A stretch of DNA of 64,000 nt. It comes from Mycolicibacterium psychrotolerans. GTDB taxonomy: Bacteria; Actinomycetota; Actinomycetes; Mycobacteriales; Mycobacteriaceae. The notes beneath the pieces were generated by a model. It did no database searches, was not told the DNA's origin, and saw nothing but the letters and a program-made list of their open reading frames with translations. How positions within the stretch are numbered: position 1 is the stretch's first letter; each line of letters opens with the position of its first letter. The translations under genes were made by a program, and so were the position numbers. The stretch lies in NCBI RefSeq assembly GCF_010729305.1, contig NZ_AP022574.1, forward strand, positions 3,286,001-3,350,000, given 5' to 3'. Of this stretch, positions 21,723-31,940 are shown piece by piece.

Positions 21723-22245
21723 ATGATGTCTCCACGACCAGTCCTTGCGGTGCTGGCCGTGACGGTTCCCATGCTCTCGGGGTGTCAGTTCTCGATGTCG
21801 GCGGGCGGTCCGGACTACGCGAAGCTGGAGTCGGCCATCGCAGACGAGCTCAACGGCGAATACAGGGCCGTGTCCCGACAGGTGTCTTCTGTCGAATGCC
21901 CACGGCCCGCCGAGCCCCAAAGCGGGTGACGAAATGACGTGCGTCGCTGATCTGGACGGCAACGACGTCCGGGTCAGGGCCAGCTTCACCGACGACGATT
22001 ACAACGTCGATTTCGCCACCATCGACACCGTCTACGACCTCGACGACACCGCGGCCGGACTGGCCGAGCAGATCTCGGCCGAGTACGGGTTCGACGTCGA
22101 TGTCGAGTGCGGGCGCGGCCTCAAGGTCGTCGAAGTGGGACAGGCATTCGAGTGTTCGGCCACCGATCCTCAGGGTGCCACACGATCGGTGAAGGTGACC
22201 GCCGGCGGCGCCGGTGACAAAGACAAGTGGGAGATCGTCGGCTGA
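21723..22245 (+). pseudogene. DUF4333 lipoprotein gene split by a 1-nt frameshift
   Basis: The first part (21723-21929) encodes a lipoprotein signal with lipobox LSGC (MLSGCQFSMSAGG), then YAKLESAIADELNGEY..VSSVECP, the start of a DUF4333 domain, and stops at TGA 21927-21929. The second part is open in the +1 frame (ATG at 21934) and continues CVADLDGNDVRVRA, then a second DUF4333-like half (LAEQISAEYGFDVDVECG..FECSATD) to 22245. Removing one C from the CCCC run before AAAGCGG near 21917 joins them into one protein of about 173 residues with the expected Cys spacing. It is either a genuine broken gene or a sequencing/assembly indel. The function of DUF4333 is unknown. Confidence 0.75.
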
Positions 22246-22258
22246 ATCGCCGACCCCC

Positions 22259-23413
22259 TCACCCGCGCTCCATGGCCAGGTAGGCGTCGCGGCCGGCCAG
22301 GCTGACCGCGACATCGGCGATCAGCGGCTCGAAGAACCGCTGCCGGTACAGCGGGTCGACGCTGGTGCTGACCGTGAAGTACAGCCCGGACAGCACCGCG
22401 ACGAACAGCGAGGTGTGCACGACGGTCTGCGGTACGGGCACGTGCACCCCGAACCACGTTCCCGCACAAGGCGGTTCGCCGACCGTGCAGGTCTGTTCAC
22501 CGGACCAGACCACCGTCACCTCGTCGGGCACCGCGATGATGCCCAATGCCAGGAAGAACGCGAACAGGCCGGTGGTGAACAACACCACCTGGATCGCCTG
22601 GGCGACCACCATCACGGCCACCACGTTGACCTGTTCGGGCAGCGAGAGCGGTGTCCTGGCTCCCGGGCGGGCATCGGCCAGCGGAGTGCCGGCCAGCAGC
22701 GCCGCCGGGTCGGACTGCCGAGACCTGTCCTGCCGCAGCGCGCGGACCTCGTCGCGGATCGTCGCCACCATGAACACCAGCGCCACCAGGGCGAGGAATC
22801 CGACGGTCTGCCACAGTCTTTGGCGGGTCATGCGGGCCGACAGCTGCCAGAGCTCGCCGGTGAAGTACACGACCACGGTCAGCATCAGCAGCGGCAGCGC
22901 CCGGCTCATCAACGTCCCCAGCGCCCCGAGCTGCACCCATGCGAAGCGGAACGCCCACAGCGCGATCGAGCCCAGTCCCAGGTAGGTCAGCCAGACCGTC
23001 AGCAGCGACACCAGGAGGAACGCCGGGACCTCGGCCAGCGCCGCCGCCGACCAGCCGGACACCACGACGGGCATCACCAGAACGAAGATCGCCATCACGG
23101 CCAGCGCCGTCGTGCGCCTGCCCACCCGGGATGCCGTCGTCGACCGCTGATGCAGCACCTCGAGCGCGAACGGCGCTGCGGCCAGCGCCACCGCGACCAC
23201 GGCCAGCCGCAGGATGCTGCCGTAATCGGGGTCCTCGCCGGTCCATTCGGCCAGCAGCAGGGTGACCGCGGTCAGCGCGCCGACCCCGGCCACCGCCGGC
23301 GCCGAGCGCGCGATCAGCGCCCGGGAGCGCACCCGCCGGGTCAGCACCAGGGGCAGCCCGCGGTGCAGGAACCACTCGTGGATCGCCCGGGACCCGACGG
23401 CCGGCCCGCTCAC
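22259..23413 (-). CDS. Integral membrane protein, tandem paralogue 2 (Rv2113-like)
   Basis: A 384-residue polytopic membrane protein with about eight to nine hydrophobic segments. A short cytoplasmic N-terminus (AIHEWFLHRGLPLVL) leads into helices beginning AVAGVGALTAVTLLLA; a loop with LAGTPLADARPGARTPLSLPEQVNV separates the halves, and FFEPLIADVAVSLAGRDAYL ends it. The GTG at 23413 overlaps the stop of the upstream paralogue by 4 bp (GTGA). Both proteins have exactly 384 residues and align end to end. Position equals Rv2113, a single gene in M. tuberculosis as I recall. The function is unknown; no transporter signature is recognisable. Confidence 0.8.
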   Translation of the reverse strand: MSGPAVGSRAIHEWFLHRGLPLVLTRRVRSRALIARSAPAVAGVGALTAVTLLLAEWTGEDPDYGSILRLAVVAVALAAAPFALEVLHQRSTTASRVGRRTTALAVMAIFVLVMPVVVSGWSAAALAEVPAFLLVSLLTVWLTYLGLGSIALWAFRFAWVQLGALGTLMSRALPLLMLTVVVYFTGELWQLSARMTRQRLWQTVGFLALVALVFMVATIRDEVRALRQDRSRQSDPAALLAGTPLADARPGARTPLSLPEQVNVVAVMVVAQAIQVVLFTTGLFAFFLALGIIAVPDEVTVVWSGEQTCTVGEPPCAGTWFGVHVPVPQTVVHTSLFVAVLSGLYFTVSTSVDPLYRQRFFEPLIADVAVSLAGRDAYLAMERG

Positions 23414-24564
23414 CTGGCCGCCGTCGCGGCCCGGTAGCGGTCCCGCGCCACCAGGGTCAACAGCAGATCCTCGATCGACGGGTCGACGAACTGGGCGCGG
23501 TACTCCTTGTCGGTGACGGCACGCGCTGCCAGGTACATGAACGTCAGCGCGGTCAGGAACATCGTGATCTGGATCAGCGCCTGCGGAATCGGCAGCGTCA
23601 TGCCCAGCAGCTGGCCGTCGCTCGAGCCGCCCCGCGTCAGCGCGGCCAGCAACTCCGGACTGATCAGGATCAGCCCGAACACGCCGAACAGCAAGCCGGT
23701 CACCACGGCCACCGTCATCACCTGGGTGATCTGCGAGAGTGCCACCACGACAATCACATTGACCCGTTCCGGACGGGACAGCCGCACCCGGCGGGGCCGG
23801 TCGGGCATCGACTCGAACGGGGTGCCGACGAGCATCTGCGCGTGTTCGGGCCGTTTGGCCTCCGGACGCAGGATGGGCCGTACCAGGCCGAGGGTGGTGG
23901 AGACCAGGAAGGCCGCCGCGATGGCGAACAGGAACAGCAGCGCCAGCCACAACCGGCCGCGGCTCACGGTCGACGCCATGGTCCAGACCGGTCCGTTGAA
24001 GAACACCAGCACAGTCAGCAGCATCACCGGTAGGGCGCGCGCCAGCAGGCTGCCCACCGAGGCCAGGTTCGCCAGCGTCATCCGCGCCGCCCACCCGAGC
24101 ACCGAGCCGACTCCCGTTGCGGTGCAAAGCAGTATCGCGGCGATGACCACACCCTCGATCACCACGTCGACGAGGTTCCGAGCGCTGGGTCCGCCGAACA
24201 CGGTGGCCACCGCGGCCACCGCCAGCGACGCCGCCGACACGGCCCGGCGCAGGCGAAGATTCGCGGAGCGCGACACGAGCCAACCCGTGGTCGACGCCGC
24301 CGGCGCGACGAGCACGACGATCGCGAGCACGAACCACTCGGTGCGGGTGGGGGTTCCGTCGATGTCGATGGTGTGCTTGCCGGTCACCGCGACGATCAGG
24401 ACCGAGAACGCCATCACCACCGCGAAGGCGGCCAACGCCGGCGCCGACCGGGCCCCGATCCGGCGCACCAGCGTGCCCGGCCGCAGCACCGCCGGCAGGC
24501 CACGGCGCAGGAACCAGTGTTCGGCCGTCAGGCGTTGCTCGCGATCCGGATGCTGCGTGATCAT
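23410..24564 (-). CDS. Integral membrane protein, tandem paralogue 1 (Rv2113-like)
   Basis: A 384-residue polytopic membrane protein, first of two tandem copies. It shares with its neighbour the opening [13 protein letters not shown], the mid-protein loop [34 protein letters not shown] and the C-terminal [21 protein letters not shown]. About eight transmembrane helices are predicted from hydrophobicity. It is divergent from dop across a 105 bp gap. Conservation of the charged loop and of the C-terminal RDxY motif between the copies suggests these cytoplasmic parts matter. The function is unknown. Confidence 0.8.
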   Translation of the reverse strand: MITQHPDREQRLTAEHWFLRRGLPAVLRPGTLVRRIGARSAPALAAFAVVMAFSVLIVAVTGKHTIDIDGTPTRTEWFVLAIVVLVAPAASTTGWLVSRSANLRLRRAVSAASLAVAAVATVFGGPSARNLVDVVIEGVVIAAILLCTATGVGSVLGWAARMTLANLASVGSLLARALPVMLLTVLVFFNGPVWTMASTVSRGRLWLALLFLFAIAAAFLVSTTLGLVRPILRPEAKRPEHAQMLVGTPFESMPDRPRRVRLSRPERVNVIVVVALSQITQVMTVAVVTGLLFGVFGLILISPELLAALTRGGSSDGQLLGMTLPIPQALIQITMFLTALTFMYLAARAVTDKEYRAQFVDPSIEDLLLTLVARDRYRAATAAR

Positions 24565-24656
24565 GATCGCCCAATCTCACCACGCTGCCGCAGGTCATCG
24601 CCGGGATTCCGCACCGGCGTGGCACGGCCTCCTGTCACGCGGTCCGTGCGCACCTC

Positions 24657-24662
24657 TAGGCT
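24657..24662 (+). promoter_or_regulatory. Leaderless -10 element of dop
   Basis: TAGGCT (TANNNT) ends exactly 7 nt before the dop ATG at 24670, which would place transcription start at or next to the A of ATG. No ribosome binding site is present, consistent with a leaderless mRNA. Confidence 0.55.
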
Positions 24663-24669
24663 GGTCGTC

Positions 24670-26178
24670 ATGCAACGGATCATCGGAACGGAGGTCGAGT
24701 ACGGGATCTCCTCGCCGTCCGATCCGACGGCGAATCCGATCTTGACCTCGACTCAGGCCGTGCTGGCCTACGCCGCCGCGGCGGGTCTGCAGCGGGCCAA
24801 GCGCACCCGGTGGGACTACGAGGTGGAATCCCCGCTGCGCGACGCCCGGGGGTTCGACCTGAGCCGCGCGTCCGGTCCGCCGCCGGTCGTCGACGCCGAC
24901 GAGGTCGGCGCGGCCAACATGATCCTCACCAACGGCGCCCGGCTCTACGTCGACCACGCCCATCCCGAGTACTCCGCGCCCGAGTGCACCGACCCGATGG
25001 ACGCGGTGATCTGGGACAAGGCCGGCGAGCGGGTGATGGAGGCGGCGGCCCGCCACGTCGCGAGCGTGCCCGGGGCGGCCAAGCTGCAGCTCTACAAGAA
25101 CAACGTCGACGGCAAGGGCGCGTCGTACGGCTCGCACGAGAACTACCTGATGTCGCGGCAGACGCCGTTCTCGGCCGTCATCGCCGGCCTCACCCCGTTC
25201 CTGGTGTCCCGGCAGGTGGTCACCGGGTCGGGCCGGGTCGGCATCGGCCCCTCGGGGGACGAGCCGGGCTTCCAGCTCTCGCAGCGCTCCGACTACATCG
25301 AGGTCGAGGTCGGGCTGGAGACGACGCTCAAGCGCGGCATCATCAACACCCGCGACGAGCCGCACGCCGACGCGGACAAGTACCGCAGGCTGCACGTGAT
25401 CATCGGCGACGCCAACCTCGCCGAGACGTCCACCTACCTCAAGCTGGGCGCCACGTCGCTGGTGCTCGACCTGATCGAGGAGGGGCCGCAGATCGGCGCC
25501 GATCTGAGCGACCTGGCGCTGGCCCGGCCGGTGCACGCCGTGCACGTGCTCTCCCGCGACCCGTCGCTGCGCGCCACCGTGGCTCTGGCCGACGGGCGGG
25601 AGCTGACGGGCCTGGCGCTGCAGCGGATCTACCTCGATCGTGTCGCGAAGCTGGTCGACAGCCGCGACCCGGATCCGCGCGCCTCCCACGTCCTCGAGAC
25701 GTGGGCGCACGTGCTGGATCTGCTCGAGCGCGACCCGATGGAGTGTGCGGATCTGCTGGACTGGCCGGCCAAGCTGCGTCTGCTCGAGGGTTTCCGCAAT
25801 CGGGAGAACCTCAGCTGGAACGCGCCGCGGCTGCACCTGGTGGATCTGCAGTACTCGGATGTGCGGCTCGACAAGGGCCTCTACAACCGGCTCGTGGCAC
25901 GCGGCTCGATGAAGCGGTTGGTCACCGAGCAGCAGGTGCTCGACGCCGTGGAGAACCCGCCCACCGACACGCGGGCGTACTTCCGCGGGGAGTGCCTGCG
26001 GCGGTTCGGCGCCGACATCGCCGCGGCCAGCTGGGATTCGGTGATCTTCGATCTCGGCGGCGACTCGCTGGTGCGGATCCCGACACTCGAACCGCTGAGG
26101 GGCAGCAAGGCCCATGTCGGGGCCCTGCTGGATTCGGTGGACAGCGCCGCGGAGCTCGTCGAGCAACTGACGAACTGA
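24670..26178 (+). CDS. dop: Deamidase of Pup / depupylase
   Basis: Converts the C-terminal Gln of Pup to Glu and also removes Pup from substrates. The 502-residue glutamine-synthetase-like fold opens [15 protein letters not shown] with metal-binding Glu8/Glu10, and catalytic Asp95 sits in [14 protein letters not shown]. The Dop-specific loop (about residues 40-80, including [19 protein letters not shown]) absent from PafA is present. Later motifs include the [20 protein letters not shown] stretch and [19 protein letters not shown]. The C-terminal domain ends [15 protein letters not shown]. It is followed by pup after 94 bp on the same strand, the standard actinobacterial order. Confidence 0.97.
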   Translation: MQRIIGTEVEYGISSPSDPTANPILTSTQAVLAYAAAAGLQRAKRTRWDYEVESPLRDARGFDLSRASGPPPVVDADEVGAANMILTNGARLYVDHAHPEYSAPECTDPMDAVIWDKAGERVMEAAARHVASVPGAAKLQLYKNNVDGKGASYGSHENYLMSRQTPFSAVIAGLTPFLVSRQVVTGSGRVGIGPSGDEPGFQLSQRSDYIEVEVGLETTLKRGIINTRDEPHADADKYRRLHVIIGDANLAETSTYLKLGATSLVLDLIEEGPQIGADLSDLALARPVHAVHVLSRDPSLRATVALADGRELTGLALQRIYLDRVAKLVDSRDPDPRASHVLETWAHVLDLLERDPMECADLLDWPAKLRLLEGFRNRENLSWNAPRLHLVDLQYSDVRLDKGLYNRLVARGSMKRLVTEQQVLDAVENPPTDTRAYFRGECLRRFGADIAAASWDSVIFDLGGDSLVRIPTLEPLRGSKAHVGALLDSVDSAAELVEQLTN

Positions 26179-26212
26179 TCGAGCTATCCCCGGCAATCCC
26201 ACGCCTGACCGG

Positions 26213-26250
26213 TAGGGTGGAGGGACCGGCGGGCAGCTCCAAGCCCGCCG
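26213..26250 (+). promoter_or_regulatory. pup promoter element and 5' UTR hairpin
   Basis: TAGGGT (26213-26218) fits a mycobacterial -10 and would start transcription near 26225. Directly after this, CGGCGGGC (26227-26234) and GCCCGCCG (26243-26250) form a perfect 8-bp stem with an 8-nt loop, ending 11 nt before the AGGAGG of pup. It may protect the 5' end of the pup-prcBA message or act as a weak terminator for dop. Confidence 0.45.
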
Positions 26251-26272
26251 ATCACATACGCAGGAGGCAGCG

Positions 26273-26467
26273 ATGGCTCAGGAGCAGACCAAGCGCGGCG
26301 GCGGAGGCGGCGACGACGACGACCCCACCGCCAGCACGGCCGCCGGCCAGGAGCGCCGCGAGAAGCTGACCGAAGAGACCGACGATCTGCTCGACGAGAT
26401 CGATGACGTCCTCGAGGAGAACGCAGAAGACTTCGTGCGTGCGTACGTGCAGAAGGGTGGACAGTGA
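26273..26467 (+). CDS. pup: Prokaryotic ubiquitin-like protein Pup
   Basis: The 64-residue disordered protein tag attached to lysines of substrates by PafA. Features are a glycine/aspartate-rich N-terminus (GGGGGDDDD), the central helix-forming region that folds on the Mpa coiled coil ([30 protein letters not shown]) and the C-terminal QKGGQ. The final Gln must be deamidated by Dop before ligation. AGGAGG at 26262-26267 gives a strong ribosome binding site. The stop overlaps the prcB GTG by 4 bp (GTGA), coupling tag and protease synthesis. Confidence 0.98.
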   Translation: MAQEQTKRGGGGGDDDDPTASTAAGQERREKLTEETDDLLDEIDDVLEENAEDFVRAYVQKGGQ

Positions 26468-27381
26468 CCTGGCCGCATCGCGATCAGTCCTTTCCCCACC
26501 CGTTCCCGGGAGCTTTTGACGCCTTGCCGCGGGGTCTGTCACACGGCGGAGTGAATCTGTCGTCGTTCTCGGACTTCCTGCGTCAGCAGGCGCCACATCT
26601 GCTGCCCGGACCCGGTGGACCTGGGCCGACCAGCCTGCCGACCGAAGCCGTTCCGCACGGCACCACGATCGTGGCGCTGAAGTTCCCCGGCGGCGTGCTG
26701 ATGGCCGGTGACCGGCGGGCCACGCAAGGCAACATGATCGCCAGCCGCGACGTGCAGAAGGTGTACATCACCGACGACTACACGGTCACCGGCATCGCGG
26801 GCACGGCCGCGATCGCGGTGGAGTTCGCGCGCCTCTACGCCGTGGAACTCGAGCACTACGAGAAGATCGAGGGAGTGCCGCTGACGTTCCCGGGCAAGGT
26901 GAACCGGCTGGCCACCATGGTGCGCGGCAATCTCGGCGCGGCGCTGCAGGGCTTCATCGCGCTGCCGCTGCTGGCGGGTTACGACCTCGATGATCCGAAC
27001 CCCGAGCGGGCCGGCCGGATCGTGTCGTTCGACGCAGCCGGCGGTCACAACCTCGAGGAGGAGGGCTACCAGTCCGTCGGCTCGGGGTCGATCTTCGCCA
27101 AATCATCGATGAAGAAGCTGTACGCGCAGGTGCGCGATGCCGAGTCGGCGCTGAGGGTGGCCATCGAGGCACTCTATGACGCCGCCGACGACGATTCCGC
27201 GACCGGCGGTCCCGACCTGGTGCGGGGGATCTTCCCGACCGCGGTGAGCATCGACGCCGAGGGCGCGGTCGAGGTCACCGAGCAGCAGATCGCCGCGCTG
27301 TGCCGCGAGATCATCGAGAATCGTTCGCGGACAGACACGTTCGGGCCCAATGCGGAACCCCTTCGAGGTGACGAGCTGTGA
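26464..27381 (+). CDS. prcB: 20S proteasome beta subunit
   Basis: The catalytic subunit of the mycobacterial 20S proteasome. The 305-residue precursor carries a propeptide of about 66 residues (proline-rich, ending PTEAVPHG); autocleavage exposes Thr67 of [11 protein letters not shown] as the N-terminal nucleophile. Lys (MAGDRRATQ region), the [17 protein letters not shown] strand and the [13 protein letters not shown] turn are as expected. The start GTG overlaps the pup stop, and the end overlaps prcA by 4 bp, so pup-prcB-prcA form one translationally coupled operon. Propeptide length is slightly longer than the 57 residues I recall for M. tuberculosis. Confidence 0.97.
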   Translation: MTWPHRDQSFPHPFPGAFDALPRGLSHGGVNLSSFSDFLRQQAPHLLPGPGGPGPTSLPTEAVPHGTTIVALKFPGGVLMAGDRRATQGNMIASRDVQKVYITDDYTVTGIAGTAAIAVEFARLYAVELEHYEKIEGVPLTFPGKVNRLATMVRGNLGAALQGFIALPLLAGYDLDDPNPERAGRIVSFDAAGGHNLEEEGYQSVGSGSIFAKSSMKKLYAQVRDAESALRVAIEALYDAADDDSATGGPDLVRGIFPTAVSIDAEGAVEVTEQQIAALCREIIENRSRTDTFGPNAEPLRGDEL

Positions 27382-28121
27382 GCTTCCCGTATTTCATCTC
27401 GCCCGAGCAGGCGATGCGTGAGCGTTCCGAGCTCGCCCGCAAGGGCATCGCCCGCGGCCGCAGCGTGATCGCGCTGGCCTACGCGGACGGCGTGCTGTTC
27501 GTCGCGGAAAACCCGTCGCGGTCGCTGCAGAAGGTCAGCGAACTCTACGACCGGGTCGGTTTCGCCGCCGTCGGCCGCTTCAACGAGTTCAACAACCTGC
27601 GCAGCGGCGGTATCCGGTTCGCCGATACGCAGGGCTACGCCTACTCGCGTCGCGACGTGACCGGCAGGCAGCTGGCCAATGTGTACGCCCAGACTCTGGG
27701 CACCATCTTCACCGAGCAGGCCAAGCCCTACGAGGTGGAGCTGTGCGTGGCCGAGGTGGCTCACCACGGCGAGACCAAGGCACCCGAGCTGTATCGCATC
27801 ACCTACGACGGGTCGATCGCGGACGAGCCGCATTTCGTGGTGATGGGCGGCACGACCGAGCCGATCATCACCGCGCTCACCGAGTCCTACGCCGAGAATC
27901 TGAGCCTGGCCGACGCCGTGTCGATCGCGGTGAAGGCGCTGGGCGCGGGCGGCAACGGTACCGAGCCGCGCACGCTGGCCCCGTCGACGCTCGAGGTCGC
28001 GGTGCTCGACGCCAACCGTCCGCGCCGCGCGTTCCGGCGGATCACCGGCGCGGCGCTCGAGGCGATGCTTCCCGCCGCGGAGACGCCGGCCGAGGCCCCC
28101 GAGTCCGAGTCGAAGGACTAG
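27378..28121 (+). CDS. prcA: 20S proteasome alpha subunit
   Basis: Forms the outer heptameric rings that gate the proteasome and dock Mpa. The 247-residue protein begins with the gate-forming N-terminus [29 protein letters not shown], followed by the alpha-subunit core ([49 protein letters not shown], interrupted here only for description) and an acidic tail [13 protein letters not shown]. It begins in a 4-bp GTGA overlap with prcB. It is the last gene of the operon and is followed by a 13-bp inverted repeat. Confidence 0.97.
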   Translation: MSFPYFISPEQAMRERSELARKGIARGRSVIALAYADGVLFVAENPSRSLQKVSELYDRVGFAAVGRFNEFNNLRSGGIRFADTQGYAYSRRDVTGRQLANVYAQTLGTIFTEQAKPYEVELCVAEVAHHGETKAPELYRITYDGSIADEPHFVVMGGTTEPIITALTESYAENLSLADAVSIAVKALGAGGNGTEPRTLAPSTLEVAVLDANRPRRAFRRITGAALEAMLPAAETPAEAPESESKD

Positions 28122-28132
28122 CGCCTCTTCTC

Positions 28133-28193
28133 CGCGAACGTGCATTCCCGGTAGCCGCCGCCGTTGTGTGGCGACGGAGGATGCACGTTCGCG
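28133..28193. repeat. 13-bp inverted repeat downstream of prcA
   Basis: CGCGAACGTGCAT (28133-28145) and ATGCACGTTCGCG (28181-28193) form a perfect inverted repeat around a 35-nt loop, 11 bp after the prcA stop. It could be a terminator of the pup-prcBA operon or a member of a dispersed intergenic palindrome family; a comparable structure is at 52288-52347. It has no U-tract. Confidence 0.55.
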
Positions 28194-28261
28194 TGTAGCA
28201 CCCCAGGATTTCCCCAGCGTGTTCGTCTTGCGCGGCGTGCATCCAGGGTGGATGATTCTGT

Positions 28262-28293
28262 TGCATATCGCGCATCACGTTGCGTAATGCGCA
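28262..28293. promoter_or_regulatory. Candidate operator upstream of the choline/betaine gene cluster
   Basis: Two similar 13-mers, TGCATATCGCGCA (28262-28274) and TGCGTAATGCGCA (28281-28293), agree in 10 of 13 positions and are spaced 19 bp start to start, so a dimeric regulator would bind the same DNA face. The second lies inside a dyad, GTTGCG-N5-CGCAAC (28279-28295). It stands about 40-70 bp before the first catabolic gene. The IclR protein at the cluster's end is the obvious candidate to bind here, by inference only. Confidence 0.45.
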
Positions 28294-28333
28294 ACTACAC
28301 AATCACCCCGGATGACCCGAGAGCGATGGAACC

Positions 28334-30793
28334 ATGCCCAAAGTCGTCGTGATCGGCGCGGGCATCGTCGGTACGTCGCTGGCCGACGAACTGACCGCGC
28401 GCGGCTGGACCGACGTCACCGTCGTCGACCGGGGCCCGCTGTTCGCCACCGGCGGCTCCACCTCCCATGCGCCGGGGCTGGTCTTCCAGACCAATCCGTC
28501 GAAGACGATGACCGCCTTCGCCCGCTACACCGTGGAGAAGTTCAACAGCCTCGGGGGCCTCCAGCACCCCGGCGGCTGGGCCTTCAACCCGGTCGGCGGT
28601 CTCGAGGTCGCCACCACCGACGAACGCTGGGCAGATCTGCATCGCAAGGCCGGCTGGGCGCAGGCGTGGGGCATCGAGGGCCGGCTGCTCACCCCCGCCG
28701 AATGCGTGGCGCTGCACCCGCTGGTCGACCGGGAGCAGATCCTCGGCGGCTTCCACACCCCGAGCGACGGGCTGGCCAAGGCGCTGCGTGCCGCGGAAGC
28801 CCAGGCCCGCCGCGCCGAGGCGCGCGGCGCCACGCTGCTCCCGCACACCGAGGTGCTCGGCATCCTCGACAACGGCGAGCGGGTCACCGGCGTGCGCACC
28901 GCCGACGGCGTCCTCGACGCCGACGTCGTGGTGTGCTCCGCGGGCTTCTGGGGCGCGCAGTTCGCCCGGCAGGTCGGCCTGGTGCTACCGCTCGTGCCGA
29001 TGGCCCACCAGTACGCCCGCACCGGCCAGATCGCCGAGCTGGTCGGGCGCAACTCCGAACTGGCCGAGGCCGGCCTGCCGATCCTGCGCCACCAGGACCA
29101 GGACCTCTACTTCCGCGAGCACGTCGACCGGCTGGGCATCGGGTCCTATGCCCACAAGCCGATGCCCGTCGACATGAGCACGCTGCTCGCCGACACCGCC
29201 GGTGAGGCGATGCCCTCCATGCTGCCCTTCACCGAGGAGGACTTCGCGCCCGCATGGGAAGCGGCGGCGAGATTGATTCCCGCTCTGGACGACTCGAAGA
29301 TCGAAGAGGCGTTCAACGGCATCTTCTCGTTCACCCCGGACGGCTTCTCCATCATGGGTGAACACCGCGACCTGCGCGGCTTCTGGGTCGCCGAGGCGGT
29401 CTGGGTCACCCATTCCGCCGGGGTGGCCAGGGCGACGGCGGAGTGGATCATCGACGGGACCCCGTCCGTCGACACCCACGAGTGCGACCTGTACCGCTTC
29501 GAAGACGTCGCCCGCAGCCCGAAGTTCGTCCTGCAGACCAGTTCTCAGGCGTTCGTCGAGGTCTACGACGTCATCCATCCGCACCAGTACCGCACGGCGC
29601 TGCGCGGACTGCGCACCAGCCCGTTCCACGCCCGCCACACCGAGCTCGGCGCGTTCTTCTTCGAGGGCGGCGGCTGGGAGCGTCCCGCCTGGTTCGAGTC
29701 GAACGCCGCACTGGCGGGGCGGCTCTTCGATGACGGACTGACCGTGCCCGCCCGCGACGACTGGGCGTCGCGATTCTGGTCCCCGATCTCGGTCGCCGAA
29801 GCGCGCTGGACCCGCGAGCACGTCGCGATGTACGACATGACCCCGCTGACGCGCTACGACGTGTCCGGACCGGGCGCGGTGGCGTTCCTGCAGCAGATGA
29901 CCACCAACAACGTCGACAAGCGCGTCGGATCGGTCACCTACACCCTGCTTCTCGACGACGCAGGCGGCATCCGCAGCGACCTGACCGTCGCACGGCTCGG
30001 ACCCGACACCTTCCAGGTCGGCGCGAACTCGCCGATGGACTTCGACTGGCTGTCCCGGCACAAGCCCGCCGATGTCACGCTGCGCGACATCACCGGCGGC
30101 ACCTGCTGCCTCGGGGTGTGGGGGCCCGCCGCCCGCGACGTCGTCGCACCCCTGTGCCCGGACGATCTGTCGCACAAAGGCTTCCCCTACTTCCGGGCGC
30201 TGCGCACCTACCTCGACGCGATACCCGTGACGATGATGCGGGTGTCCTACGTCGGTGAGCTCGGCTGGGAGATCTATACCAGCGCCGAGTACGGCTCGGC
30301 GCTGTGGGATCTGATCGCCGACGCCGGGGCGGCGCACGGGATCATCCCCGCCGGCCGGATCGCGTTCAACAGCCTGCGCATCGAAAAGGGATACCGCAGC
30401 TGGGGAACCGACATGACCGCCGAGCACCGGCCCGCCGCGGCGGGGCTGGACTTCGCGGTCCGCGCCGACAAGGACTTCGTCGGCAAGGCAGCGCTGGAGG
30501 CGGCGCCGGCACCGCAGAAGGTGTTGCGCAGCATCGTGTTCGACGAGCCCGACGCGGCGGTGCTGGGCAAGGAACCGGTGTTCCTCGACGGTGATCGTGC
30601 CGGCGTCTGCACCGGATACGTGACCAGTGCCGGCTACTCGGCGACCATCGGCGCGACGATCGCCTACGCGTGGCTGCCCGCTCAGGTCGGCGTCGGCGAC
30701 GCAGTGCGCGTGGACTACCGGGGCACCACCCTCACCGCGGTCGTGCACGCCGAACCGGTGGTCGACCCCGAGATGGCCCGGATCAGGCGGTGA
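28334..30793 (+). CDS. Dimethylglycine oxidase/dehydrogenase with folate (GcvT) domain
   Basis: Oxidatively demethylates dimethylglycine to sarcosine, passing the one-carbon unit to tetrahydrofolate. The 819-residue protein closely resembles Arthrobacter dimethylglycine oxidase along its entire length. The N-terminal half is a DAO-type flavoprotein: [17 protein letters not shown], then [20 protein letters not shown], where His45 corresponds to the covalent FAD attachment site, and [10 protein letters not shown] plus the [12 protein letters not shown] motif line the active site. The C-terminal half (from about 430, [23 protein letters not shown]) is the GcvT-like folate domain ending in a barrel. 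The first gene of the catabolic set, 212 bp after prcA. Channelling of the imine to folate is known for the homologue. Confidence 0.92.
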   Translation: MPKVVVIGAGIVGTSLADELTARGWTDVTVVDRGPLFATGGSTSHAPGLVFQTNPSKTMTAFARYTVEKFNSLGGLQHPGGWAFNPVGGLEVATTDERWADLHRKAGWAQAWGIEGRLLTPAECVALHPLVDREQILGGFHTPSDGLAKALRAAEAQARRAEARGATLLPHTEVLGILDNGERVTGVRTADGVLDADVVVCSAGFWGAQFARQVGLVLPLVPMAHQYARTGQIAELVGRNSELAEAGLPILRHQDQDLYFREHVDRLGIGSYAHKPMPVDMSTLLADTAGEAMPSMLPFTEEDFAPAWEAAARLIPALDDSKIEEAFNGIFSFTPDGFSIMGEHRDLRGFWVAEAVWVTHSAGVARATAEWIIDGTPSVDTHECDLYRFEDVARSPKFVLQTSSQAFVEVYDVIHPHQYRTALRGLRTSPFHARHTELGAFFFEGGGWERPAWFESNAALAGRLFDDGLTVPARDDWASRFWSPISVAEARWTREHVAMYDMTPLTRYDVSGPGAVAFLQQMTTNNVDKRVGSVTYTLLLDDAGGIRSDLTVARLGPDTFQVGANSPMDFDWLSRHKPADVTLRDITGGTCCLGVWGPAARDVVAPLCPDDLSHKGFPYFRALRTYLDAIPVTMMRVSYVGELGWEIYTSAEYGSALWDLIADAGAAHGIIPAGRIAFNSLRIEKGYRSWGTDMTAEHRPAAAGLDFAVRADKDFVGKAALEAAPAPQKVLRSIVFDEPDAAVLGKEPVFLDGDRAGVCTGYVTSAGYSATIGATIAYAWLPAQVGVGDAVRVDYRGTTLTAVVHAEPVVDPEMARIRR

Positions 30794-30797
30794 GGAA

Positions 30798-31940
30798 ATG
30801 ACCTCGCAGACCTTCGATGTCATCGTCATCGGGCTCGGCGGCATGGGCAGCGCCGCCGCCTACCACCTGGCCGCGCGGGGGCAGCGCGTGCTGGGCCTGG
30901 AGAAGTTCACCCCGGCCCACGACCGCGGGTCCAGCCACGGCGGGTCGCGCATCATCCGGCAGTCCTACTTCGAGGACCCGGCCTACGTGCCGCTGCTGCT
31001 GCGCGCCTACGACCTGTGGGACCGGTTGGCGGTCGACAGCGGCAGGGACGTGTACCGGATGACCGGCGGACTGTTCCTCGGCCCGCCCGACAGCCTCACC
31101 GTGGCAGGCAGTCTGCGGGCGAGCCGCGAATGGGACCTGCCGCACGAGCTCCTCGACGCGAACGAGATCCGCGCGCGGTACCCGAACTTCACGCCGTCGC
31201 CCGGCGACGTCGCGCTGTACGAGGCCAAAGCCGGTTTCGCCCGGCCCGAACTGACCGTGCAGGCACATCTCGAGCTGGCCGAGAAGGCCGGGGCCACTTT
31301 GCAATTCGGTGACGAGGTGCTCGAGTGGGGGGAGACCGCCGACGGCGTGACGGTGCGCACGGCCGCCACGACCTACACGGCGGGCCAGCTCGTCATCTGT
31401 CCGGGAGCGTGGGCGCCGCAGCTGCTCGCCGAGTTCGGCATCCCGATCACCGTCGAACGTCAGGTGCTGTACTGGCTCGACCCCGTCGGCGGCACCGCCC
31501 CGTTCGTCGACCACCCGATCTTCATTCACGAGGACTCCTCCGGGATGCAGTCCTACGGATTTCCCGCCATCGACGGACCGCGGGGAGGTGTCAAGGTCGC
31601 GTTCTTCCGTAAAGGGATCGAATGCACGCCAGACACCATCGACCGGACCGTGCACTCCCGCGAGATCCGCGAGATGCGGGAGACGGTCGCCCGCCTGCTG
31701 CCCGCACTGGACGGGCCGTGCCTGCACTCGGCGACATGCATGTACTCCAACACCCCCGACCAGCACTTCGTGATCGCGCGCCATCCCGACAGCGACCATG
31801 TGACGGTGGCGTGCGGATTCTCCGGGCACGGCTTCAAATTCGTTCCCGTGGTGGGGGAGATCCTCGCCGACCTGGCCATCTCCGGCGCGACGGCGCACCC
31901 GATCTCGCTGTTCGACCCCAAGAGGTTGGTGACGACATGA
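30798..31940 (+). CDS. Monomeric sarcosine oxidase (MSOX/MTOX family)
   Basis: Oxidises sarcosine to glycine, formaldehyde and H2O2. The 380-residue flavoprotein starts with [21 protein letters not shown] (FAD-binding), then [25 protein letters not shown], characteristic of the MSOX/N-methyltryptophan oxidase family. Cys314 in [13 protein letters not shown] corresponds to the cysteine covalently bound to FAD in Bacillus MSOX. The C-terminal [15 protein letters not shown] is the second substrate/FAD segment. The ATG at 30798 follows GAGG overlapping the upstream stop; the gene ends in a 4-bp ATGA overlap with the Rieske gene. Substrate assignment rests on family plus neighbours; pipecolate or N-methyltryptophan are alternatives. 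Confidence 0.9.
   Translation: MTSQTFDVIVIGLGGMGSAAAYHLAARGQRVLGLEKFTPAHDRGSSHGGSRIIRQSYFEDPAYVPLLLRAYDLWDRLAVDSGRDVYRMTGGLFLGPPDSLTVAGSLRASREWDLPHELLDANEIRARYPNFTPSPGDVALYEAKAGFARPELTVQAHLELAEKAGATLQFGDEVLEWGETADGVTVRTAATTYTAGQLVICPGAWAPQLLAEFGIPITVERQVLYWLDPVGGTAPFVDHPIFIHEDSSGMQSYGFPAIDGPRGGVKVAFFRKGIECTPDTIDRTVHSREIREMRETVARLLPALDGPCLHSATCMYSNTPDQHFVIARHPDSDHVTVACGFSGHGFKFVPVVGEILADLAISGATAHPISLFDPKRLVTT

Noticed and set aside
24595..26202. 535-codon minus-strand frame opposite dop
   Set aside because: A mirror of the GC-rich dop coding sequence with no recognisable motif. dop itself is fully conserved.
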